From the NCBI GenBank assembly GCA_000168735.1, contig AASF01002132.1, forward strand, positions 1-6,320: 6,320 nt of DNA, written 5' to 3'. The stretch's first letter is position 1; every line of letters starts with the position of its first letter. Shown piece by piece: positions 1 through 5,783 of the stretch. The translations under genes were made by a program, and so were the position numbers. Source of the DNA: Candidatus Endoriftia persephone str. Hot96_1+Hot96_2. GTDB lineage: Bacteria; Pseudomonadota; Gammaproteobacteria; Chromatiales; Chromatiaceae. The notes under the pieces were generated by a model, which saw only the letters and a list, made by a program, of their open reading frames with translations, had not been told where the DNA came from and ran no database searches.

Positions 1-21
1 TTAGCGGCCGCGAATTGCCCT
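1..21 (+). other. Probable cloning-vector remnant (TOPO-type cloning site)
   Basis: The first 21 bases contain a NotI site (GCGGCCGC, 4-11) followed by GAATTGCCCT. From memory this matches the left flank of the insert in pCR4-TOPO-type plasmids (TTAGCGGCCGC, then GAATTCGCCCTT), with one C missing from the EcoRI site and one terminal T missing. The kinase reading frame only becomes PAS-like from about position 22 onward; the residues read through 1-21 (LAAANCP) do not resemble the family. The segment is therefore likely not genomic. A chance NotI site in a native gene is the alternative. Confidence 0.72.
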
Positions 22-852
22 GATCATCGAATCCAACATCCGGATGGGAGCATGCGGGAGGTGCATGAGCAGGGCGAAGTGATCGTTCGATGGTTCGAAC
101 AAGTCCGGTGGGCATGAGGGGTAGTGTACAGGATGTCACCAGACAGAAATGAGACCGAACAACAGTTGCAACGAACTCCTGAACACAGAACCAGCGGCTT
201 CATCGTCGCAGTATGCGCATTCAGGAAGATGATCGAAAGCGGCTGGCCCACGAACTCCATGACGAGATGGGACAACTGTTGAGCGCAATCAAGATGGATG
301 TCGCCTATATCCAGAAGAAATGGGGCCATAATTCGACCGAACTGGCATCGGTGACAGCGGATATTCAGGATATCGTGTTTCAGGGCATCCAAGGCATCCG
401 GGCAGATCACCCAGCGGTTGCGACCGCCGATGCTGGACCAGTTTGGTCTTCTGGATGCCATACAGGAGCTGGTGGATAAATGGCGACAGCGTAATCGTGA
501 TACCAAGATCAGCCTGTCGATGGTGGATGAGATACCGAGGCTGTCGGATCTGCAGGAGATATCCCTCTATCGCTGTGTTCAGGAGGGTCTCACCAATATC
601 AGCCGCCATGCCCAGGCCGATTACGTAACTGTAAGCCTGCGGTTTGAGGATGAATGGCTGGTATTGGCCCTGGAGGACAATGGGCGTGGTATGGACCCCG
701 CTTCGACCCATGATGGTCTTGGACTGTACGGATTGAAGCAGCGTGCCGAGGCCGTTGGTGGTGCTGTATGCTGTCGGTCGGTGGGCGGGCAGGGTTTCTG
801 GTTGAGTATGGTATTGCCACTCGCCCCGGCGAAGCTGGACGGCAATGACTGA
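22..852 (+). CDS. Sensor histidine kinase, NarX/DegS type (PAS - HisKA_3 - HATPase_c), 5'-truncated, frameshifted
   Basis: This is the C-terminal part of a sensor kinase that autophosphorylates a histidine and passes the phosphate to a response regulator, probably the one at 1018-1665. Positions 22 to about 149 encode the end of a PAS domain with its PAC signature (HPDGSMREVHEQGEV, later GSVQDVTRQK). The HisKA_3 dimerisation domain follows, with the H-box RLAHELHDEMGQ; the expected phospho-histidine codon is 258-260. The ATP-binding domain carries the N-box (VQEGLTNISRHAQA), the G1 box (LEDNGRGMD) and the G2 box (GLGLYGLKQRAEAVGG). No receiver domain is fused, and the stop is TGA at 850-852. 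The frame changes near 85, 104, 150, 172, 190 and 401. Each change is repaired by deleting one base; removing one G from 400-402 joins GIR directly to QITQRLRPPMLDQFG. Input domains upstream of the PAS lie outside the window, so the signal is unknown. The domain call is firm; the pairing with the regulator is inferred from adjacency and class. Confidence 0.9.
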
Positions 853-1017
853 TGAGCTGTTGTCGGTTTGGCTGGCCAATGCATCGTCGTTGGTCACTCT
901 GGGAGTGGGTTATTGTCCAGAAGGGGCTCCGGTTCCCGAGCATGCAGCGTTTGCCAATCATCCAAAGCAGTGATGACTCTTATTATGAGTGCAGGAAAAA
1001 CATACTATTCTCTTGGA

Positions 1018-1665
1018 ATGCCCCATCAGAAAACCACTATCATGCTGGTCGATGACCATTCCGTGGTTCGAGCCGGTTATCGGCGTCTTCTGGAGATGCA
1101 GCCGGAATTCCAGGTGGTGGCTGAGGCAGGTGACGGACCAGAGGCCTGTCGACAGTATCACAAACATCACCCGGATCTGGTGATTATGGACCTCTCCCTG
1201 CCGGGGCATGGGCGGGATGGAGGCCGCCAGACGGATGCTTTCTCACCACCCGCACGTGCGTATCCTGATCTTCACCATTCATGACAGCAGCGTCTTTGCA
1301 GAACGCGCCCTGAGGATGGGGGTGTCGGGTTACATTACCAAATCCAGCGATCCGGACGTTCTGCTGGAGGCAGTGGCTCAGGTGGCGGCAGGTGAGACCC
1401 TATCTGGGACCGGATATCGCGAAAGAGCTGGCACTGCGCCAGATCAGCAAGAATAACTCACCGCTCAGCCAGCTCTCTGCCAAAGGAATTCGGGATCTTC
1501 CTAATGATGGCGGCGGGCAACAAACGGGCCACCATTGCAGAGACTCTGCACATCAGTGTCAAGACCGTCTCCAACTATGCCCATCAGATCAAGAAAAAAC
1601 TGGGCTTATCCACTGATGCTGAGGTCGTTCACCTGGCAATCCGCCACGGCCTGATCAAAACCTAG
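1018..1665 (+). CDS. NarL/FixJ-family response regulator (REC - LuxR-type HTH), frameshifted
   Basis: A DNA-binding response regulator. The receiver domain starts MPHQKTTIMLVDDHSVVRAGY, with the acidic pair at residues 12-13 and the phospho-acceptor Asp in VIMDLSLPG (codon 1189-1191, residue 58). The switch Thr is in ILIFTIHD and the conserved Lys in GYITKSS (codon 1340-1342). The C-terminal LuxR/GerE helix-turn-helix reads NKRATIAETLHISVKTVSNY, then IKKKLGLSTDAEVV, and ends HLAIRHGLIKT with TAG at 1663-1665. Three frame changes occur: a G in the GGGG run near 1201-1204, a C in CCC 1398-1400 and an A in AAA 1482-1484. Removing one base from each gives a continuous protein of about 215 residues, normal for the family. 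I chose ATG 1018 because it places the acidic pair at the usual distance from the N-terminus. No good ribosome binding site supports it; ATG 985 and ATG 973 are in-frame alternatives. The gene follows the kinase by about 165 bases, consistent with a cognate pair. Target genes are unknown. Confidence 0.9.
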
Positions 1666-1690
1666 TCGCGCAGCAAACAGCCTTAGGTAA

Positions 1691-1768
1691 AGGGAGTGGA
1701 GTCAGGTTTGATGGAAATCAGCGGCACTGAATGCCCCGTTGCTTCGATCAAATTTGACTCCGACCCCT
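1691..1768 (+). repeat. Long imperfect palindrome / hairpin, REP- or MITE-like
   Basis: The arms 1698-1712 and 1747-1761 can pair over all 15 positions in + strand RNA, thirteen as Watson-Crick pairs and two as G-U pairs (G1705 and G1706). The stem extends outward by a U-G pair (1697/1762) and, after a 2x2 internal loop, AGGG 1691-1694 with CCCU 1765-1768. Inward there are further partial pairs, then an inner stem GCGGCA 1721-1726 with TGCCCC 1732-1737 (one mismatch) closing a 5-nt loop. CTTAGG 1682-1687 and CCTAAG 1766-1771 offer an alternative outer pairing. The element starts 26 bases after the regulator stop. It lacks a U-tract, so it is not a typical intrinsic terminator. It may be a short interspersed palindrome or a transcript-end stabiliser; no transposase is nearby. 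Confidence 0.75.
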
Positions 1769-1806
1769 AAGACGTAAGCTCTGGTAGAGCTGCGTGTATG
1801 GGCGAG

Positions 1807-1844
1807 AGAGGGAAAAGTTCCTGATAAAAGAGGGAAAAAGTCCC
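1807..1844 (+). repeat. Pair of direct repeats, possible operator
   Basis: AGAGGGAAAAGTTCC at 1807-1821 is repeated as AGAGGGAAAAAGTCCC at 1829-1844, differing by one extra A and a T/C change. The start-to-start distance is 22 bases, about two helical turns, so both copies would face the same side of the DNA. Each copy is itself partly palindromic (GGGA...TCCC or GGAA...TTCC). This arrangement suits a dimeric regulator binding upstream of the c-di-GMP gene, but no known consensus is recognised. Confidence 0.5.
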
Positions 1845-1863
1845 GGCATTTGTAGTGACGATA

Positions 1864-1878
1864 ACAGAAGTTTTCTGT
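1864..1878. repeat. Short perfect inverted repeat
   Basis: ACAGAA (1864-1869) and TTCTGT (1873-1878) are perfect 6-bp arms around a GTT spacer. There is no T-tract, so it is not a terminator. Its place upstream of the large gene would suit an operator half-site pair. Chance occurrence is possible at this length. Confidence 0.35.
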
Positions 1879-1976
1879 GACTGCAGGCTATACAGTGATC
1901 CGTTTCCAGGTCGCTATCTCCATATCAATCAAAGAAATGATTTGGAGGACCCTCGCGCACGGCAAAGCGCTTTGGG

Positions 1977-4900
1977 TTGATTTTTGGATTACAGAGATCA
2001 CAATTGAAGCATACGCACCCCCAACCTCCATGGTTGTTCTCCCTGACCCTGTTGGGCAGTGTCCTGTTGATCGCCATGAGCCTGCTGGTGATCATCGGCT
2101 GGGCGTTCGACATTCAGGGCCTGATCCAGCTTCGGGGCATCACTCCCTCCCATGCAGCTCAACACCACCCTCGGTTTTATTCTGATGGGTATGGGCTTCT
2201 GGTCCCTTGCGCATCAGAGGTCTCTCCTGGCTTCCATATTTGGTCTGCTGGTTATTGTGCTAGGGATCGCAACTGGTCTTCAGTATCCCATGGGGGCGGA
2301 TTTCGGTATCGACCAGCTACTGATGGAACAGCCCCTGCAGCACGGGGTTTCAAGCCCGGGACGTTTGGCACCCAATACCGCACTGGCGTTTGCCCTCAGC
2401 GGTATAGTCCTGCTCAGCCTCTCCTTCACCAGGCATACCGGCTGGTTGGTGAGTCTGGGGCAGGTGGCTGGACTCCTCATCAGCTATCTCGCACTGGAAT
2501 CGTTGGTTGGCTACATGGCGGGGCTGGAATCCGGTTATGGCTGGTTCTCGTTTACCCGCATGGCCCTGCATAGCGCCTTTTTGTTCTTCTGTATCGGTGG
2601 TCTGTCAGTCGCCTGGACGAGCTGGGAACTGATATCGATATGGCGTCGCCAGACGTGATGAGGGTCTGGATCTGAGCAACTGGCTCGATTCCGCGAAACA
2701 GGCGCGCTTGCGGATCCTGTGGAATGTAACCCTGATTATGGCCTATGGCATCACTGCTGGTTGGAGTCACGGTAAGCCGGGTACTGCTCCACTCGGAATG
2801 GCTGCAGGAAGAGAATCACCTGATGCTGCAGGGCGGAAAGGATGGCTGGCGTCGTTCAGGGCCTTCTCCCACGACGCCGAGGGCCAAGAGGGGCTCCTGA
2901 TGGACTACCTGCGGCATGATGATCGCAACGGGTTACCCCGAGATCCGCACAGTCTGGCGTCTGAGACCCTGATTGCTCGCCGCCAGGGGAACGGGGTTGC
3001 ACTGGCTGGACGGTTTCAGGGGCACTGGCAGACGTCGAACAGATCACAAAGCCGCTTGCCTATGCGCCGGATGAGGCCATGCGCCGGGCCCTGCAGGGGG
3101 AACAGGGGGTCTAATACGGGGCAGGATCGCCAGGGCCAGGGAGTGGCTGTTGGCCTACCGTCCGGTACCTGATTCCAGTCTGGGTCTGGTGGTTGGTCTG
3201 TTGGCCGAAGAGATCGTGGCCCCCTATCTTCACGCCTTTCTGTTTGCCGGGGTGCTGGCGGGTCTGGTTATCCTGGTCAGTGCCCTGGCGGTGCTGCTCC
3301 GGCTCAATCCCATCATCCGTAGGATCGAGGGGGCCGACAGGCTGGAGCAGATCAACCAGAACCTACTGGCGGAGATCCGGCAGCGGAAGCGGGCGGAAAA
3401 TGGACTCCAGCAACTGACCCAGACCCTGGAACAGCGTGTTCAGGAGCGGACGCAGACCATCGAGCGGGAGAAGCAGCAGAAACAGATCCTCAACCAACTG
3501 CTGCAGATCCACCAGGCAAGAGGTGCGCTGAGCGATAAGCTGGAATCTGCCCTCGCTATCCTCTGTTCCCAGCAGTGGCTGGGTTTGCAGCCCAAAGGGG
3601 CGATCGTGCTGATGGAAGAGGAAGGATGTCACCTGCGGCTTTCGGCACAGCTCAACACGCCAGTGGAGCTGCAGAAGGTCTGTAGCAGAGTGCCTGTCGG
3701 TGAATGTGCCTGTGGCTGGGTCGTACGGCATGCTCATCCCTTGTTGGCAAGTCAGGCAGAAGTGCAGCTGAAAAGTGGTTGTCGCGCAGGGCTGGAGAAT
3801 GAGCAGTATCTCTTGCGCCTGATCATCAACGACACTGTGATTGGCGTGCTCATGCTCTATCTGGATGCCGGGCGCCAGCTGGCCGGGCAGGAAACGACCT
3901 TCCTTGAGACCGCCTGTGTAACCCTGGCCGGTATCGCGGAAAGGGCCAGAGCTGAAGAGGCCCTGAGCAACAGCGAGGAGCGGTTCTCCCTGGCCATGCG
4001 GGGAACCAACGATGGGCTCTGGGACTGGGATCTCAAGGCCAACCAGATCTATTTTTCACCCCGTTACCACGCCATGCCAGGGGTATGCGGAGGAGGGGGT
4101 GGTGCAGCCGCCGGAGGCCTGGATGACCCAGGTCCATCCCGATGATGTCGACAACCTGAAGCAGGCCATCAGGCGCCACTTGGATGGTGCCTCCGATCAT
4201 TTTGTCTGCGAGTACCGGATGCGCCATCGAGATGGCGAGTATCAGTGGCGGCTGAGCCGGGGGCTGGCCCATCCAGGGGAACTGGAAAACGAGCCACATC
4301 GCATGGTGGGATCCACCACCGACATCAGTCAACAGAAGGCGATCGAGGAGCAGCTGCTGCATGATGCCTTTCATGATGCATTGACCGGACTCGCCAACCG
4401 GGCGTTGCTGGTGGAACGGCTGGGTCATGTCCTGCAAATGGTAAAGAGAAGACCGGATTATGAAGTGGCCATACTATTTCTGGATCTGGATCGTTTCAAA
4501 CTGATCAACGACAGCCTGGGGCACCTTCTCGGTGATCAGCTGCTGGTGGAGGTGGCCCGGCGTTTGCGTGGCCTGCTACGGAGGGAGGATACGGTGGCGC
4601 GTCTCGGTGGCGACGAGTTCGTGGTGCTGCTGGAGGGCATGGATACGGAAGTCAGGGTGTATGAGATCGCCCGCCGCATCCAGCAGGAGCTGGATCGCCC
4701 CATCGATCTGAACGAGCATTTGGTGAGGACCGGCGCCAGTATTGGAATCGCCTTTATCGGTGAGGCGTATCATCGTCCTGAAGATATGCTGCGGGATGCG
4801 GACAATGCCATGTACCGGGCTAAGGAGCGAGGCGGGGGCACGTTCGAAGTCTTCCGCAGGTGAGATGCACCAGGGCACGATGGCCCGCTTTAACCTGGAG

Positions 4901-5708
4901 AACGAGCTACAGAGTGCGCTGAACAATGGGGAACTAGAGGTCTACCTGCAGCCCATCGTCAGGCTGACGGATCACTGCATCCGGGGGCTTCGAGGCTCTG
5001 CTGCGCTGGCAGCATCCTGAACGGGGCTGGTTGTCACCTGCTGAATTCATCCCGGTGGCTGAGGATACCGGGTTGATACTGCCCATCGGTACCTGGGTTA
5101 TGCACCGTGCCTTCGGTTTCCTGAATGAATTGAAGGCTCACTATCCGGAGGATGTTTCACCTCGGATCAGCATCAACCTGTCACCGCGACAGCTCACCGA
5201 TGCCAAACTGGTCAAGACGGTGAAGAACCTCCTGACCGGTCACGGGATCGATCCGGGCCTGGTGCAGCTGGAGATTACAGAGTCCGTGATCATGAAAGAT
5301 CCTGGAGTCGGCGGCCCAGGTGCTGGGCGAACTCAAGGGCCCTGGGTATCAGACTCAGCATGGACGATTTCGGGCACCGGTTATTCTTCGCTCAGCTATC
5401 TGCACAATTTTCCCCTGGGACGTGCTCAAGATCGACCGCTCGTATCATCACACGTATGTGGGGAGCATGACGCGTAACGAACAGATGATAAAAACCATCC
5501 TAGATCTGGCAGACAGTTTCGATATGGAGGTGGTGGCCGAAGGTACTCGAGGAGGAGTGGCAGATGCAGCGCCTGCGGGAGATGGTGCTGTAGTTATGGC
5601 CAGGGTTTCCTGATGGCTAGACCGATGCCGGTCGATGAGATTGCGCGGTTTTTGCAGGATCAGGCTGAGCTGGGGAGGACGTGTGCCTCCAGGTCTGCAG
5701 CAATGTAG
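1977..5708 (+). CDS. Membrane-bound bifunctional diguanylate cyclase / phosphodiesterase (7TM module - periplasmic sensor - GAF - PAS - GGDEF - EAL), frameshifted
   Basis: One gene of about 1,230 codons, read through several frames. Order of parts: three-repeat membrane module, a seventh helix, periplasmic region, eighth helix, coiled coil (about 3310-3500), GAF, PAS, GGDEF, EAL, stop TAG 5706-5708. The GGDEF domain makes cyclic di-GMP from two GTP and the EAL domain hydrolyses it to pGpG; both keep their catalytic motifs, so the protein can in principle do either. Frame changes occur near 2150, 2650, 2754, several between 2845 and 3030, then 3112, 3138, 4077, 4854, 4985, 5304, 5341, 5373, 5418, about 5450, 5546 and 5586. 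All located ones fit one extra base, except about 5450, where a net in-frame insertion is likely. The start is uncertain: TTG 1977 and TTG 2004 are both in frame after the TGA at 1938, and neither has a strong ribosome binding site, while the strong one at 1941-1949 has no start at the right distance. The gene is not recognised as a named homologue. Confidence 0.88.
2031..2790 (+). other. N-terminal membrane module with three internal repeats
   Basis: Part of the c-di-GMP enzyme. Hydrophobic segments fall near 2031-2108, 2164-2208, 2224-2280, 2374-2427, 2443-2520, 2560-2616 and 2711-2790. Three segments share a pattern: MQLNTTLGFILMGMGF (2152 on), LAPNTALAFALSGIVL (2365 on) and MALHSAFLFFCIGGLS (2560 on), that is N/H-T/S-x-L/F-x-F followed by G at a fixed distance. 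I recognise this from memory as a common membrane anchor in PAS/GGDEF sensor proteins. It would sit in the inner membrane; its ligand is unknown. Frame changes at 2149-2151, 2649-2650 and about 2754 interrupt it. Confidence 0.7.
2791..3309 (+). other. Periplasmic sensor region and last transmembrane helix
   Basis: Part of the c-di-GMP enzyme. After the seventh helix, the segment WLQEENHLMLQGGKDGW leads into a region that is hard to read because of several frame changes between 2845 and 3030. Recognisable pieces are SETLIARRQGNGVAL, then ITKPLAYAPDEAMRRALQGE and, after repair near 3112 and 3138, GREWLLAYRPVPDSSLGLVV. The last piece resembles the C-terminal strand of Cache-type extracellular sensors, where it is followed by a helix back into the membrane, here FLFAGVLAGLVILVSALAVL (about 3237-3296). 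The Cache assignment is tentative. Confidence 0.55.
3510..3945 (+). other. GAF domain, cysteine-rich
   Basis: Part of the c-di-GMP enzyme, inside a long intact frame (3150-4076). It runs from LESALAILCSQQWLGL through VPVGECACGWVVRHAHP to VIGVLMLYLDAGRQL and TTFLETACVTLAGIAERA, the usual GAF order of a first helix, sheet and closing helix. Seven cysteines occur in about 140 residues, two of them in a CxCG motif (codons around 3703-3714). GAF domains bind small molecules, tetrapyrroles or metals; which applies here is unknown. Confidence 0.75.
3970..4341 (+). other. PAS domain with PAC motif
   Basis: Part of the c-di-GMP enzyme. It begins SEERFSLAMRGTNDGLWDWDL, a typical PAS_3 opening, and closes with YRMRHRDGEYQWRLSRG and MVGSTTDISQQKAIEEQL, the PAC motif and linker that usually connect directly to GGDEF. 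One extra C in CC 4077-4078 splits it; removing it gives RYHAMQGYAEEGVVQPPEAW. The ligand is unknown. Confidence 0.85.
4366..4860 (+). other. GGDEF diguanylate cyclase domain with intact active and inhibitory sites
   Basis: Part of the c-di-GMP enzyme. It opens with HDALTGLANR, followed by the metal- and nucleotide-binding LFLDLDRFKLINDSLGH and the catalytic signature GGDEF (codons 4606-4620). The RxxD product-inhibition site is present as RRED at 4579-4590, exactly five residues before GGDEF. The domain ends near DNAMYRAKERGGGTFEVF. It lies in one uninterrupted frame. All signature residues for GTP condensation and c-di-GMP feedback are seen, so activity is predicted. Confidence 0.95.
4861..5660 (+). 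other. EAL c-di-GMP phosphodiesterase domain with catalytic residues intact after repair
   Basis: Part of the c-di-GMP enzyme. In order: MARFNLENELQSAL, QPIV, the EAL signature (FEALLRWQHPE, EAL codons 4992-5000), FIPVAEDTGLI, the metal-binding Asn in INLSPRQL (5175-5177), the Glu in LEITES (5271-5273), DDFGTGYSSLSYL (Asp codons 5363-5368), LKIDRSY, MEVVAEG and YGQGFLMARPMP. Extra bases near 4854, 4985, 5304, 5341, 5373, 5418, 5546 and 5586 break the frame. The known EAL metal and catalytic residues are all recovered when these are removed. Read literally, the domain would be destroyed. Confidence 0.9.
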
Positions 5709-5741
5709 CTGTAGAGATTTGCCACTGCAGATTTTACGCCC

Positions 5742-5756
5742 CCATTTCGGAAATGG
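5742..5756. repeat. Short perfect hairpin between the c-di-GMP and HAMP genes
   Basis: CCATTT (5742-5747) and AAATGG (5751-5756) are perfect arms around a CGG loop, in the 75-base gap between the two genes. No T-run follows, so a strong terminator is unlikely. It lies 12 bases before the AAAGGG that could serve as a ribosome binding site and could affect translation of the next gene. Confidence 0.45.
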
Positions 5757-5783
5757 AGGAAGGTTACAAAGGGATGCATTGCT

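Larger units (their letters stand above)
1666..1976. other. Non-coding region between the response regulator and the c-di-GMP enzyme
   Basis: About 310 bases with no convincing coding sequence on either strand. It holds, in order, a long hairpin (1691-1768), a direct-repeat pair (1807-1821 and 1829-1844) and a short inverted repeat (1864-1878). A strong Shine-Dalgarno-like TTTGGAGGA lies at 1941-1949, but no ATG, GTG or TTG sits at the proper distance downstream. A promoter for the downstream gene is expected here. I could not fix one: TATACA at 1889-1894 looks like a -10 box but has no good -35 partner about 17 bases upstream. Confidence 0.6.

Noticed and set aside
289..897. Long minus-strand ORFs opposite the kinase, and similar ones opposite the other genes
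   Set aside because: They mirror well-supported + strand domains and show no recognisable motifs.
852..1055. Small ORF starting at the ATG overlapping the kinase stop (MSCCRFGWPMHRRW...)
   Set aside because: No ribosome binding site, composition unlike its neighbours, no recognisable family, and it overlaps the regulator start in another frame.
1195..1490. Programmed ribosomal frameshifting in the response regulator
   Set aside because: Three shifts in one small gene, at sites lacking a classic slippery heptamer and stimulatory structure, and the same kind of shift in all other genes, argue for error instead.
1691..1768. Intrinsic (rho-independent) terminator for the regulator
   Set aside because: The stem is long enough, but the sequence after it has no run of T.
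1807..1844. CRISPR-like array
   Set aside because: Only two short units with a 7-base gap and no further copies.
1889..1894. TATACA as a sigma-70 -10 box
   Set aside because: No acceptable -35 hexamer at 16-18 bases upstream.
1877..2185. ORF in the frame containing ATG 1937 (MIWRTLAHGK...) as the start of the large protein
   Set aside because: The ATG lies before the strong GGAGG, and that frame is not hydrophobic where the adjacent frame encodes a clear transmembrane helix.
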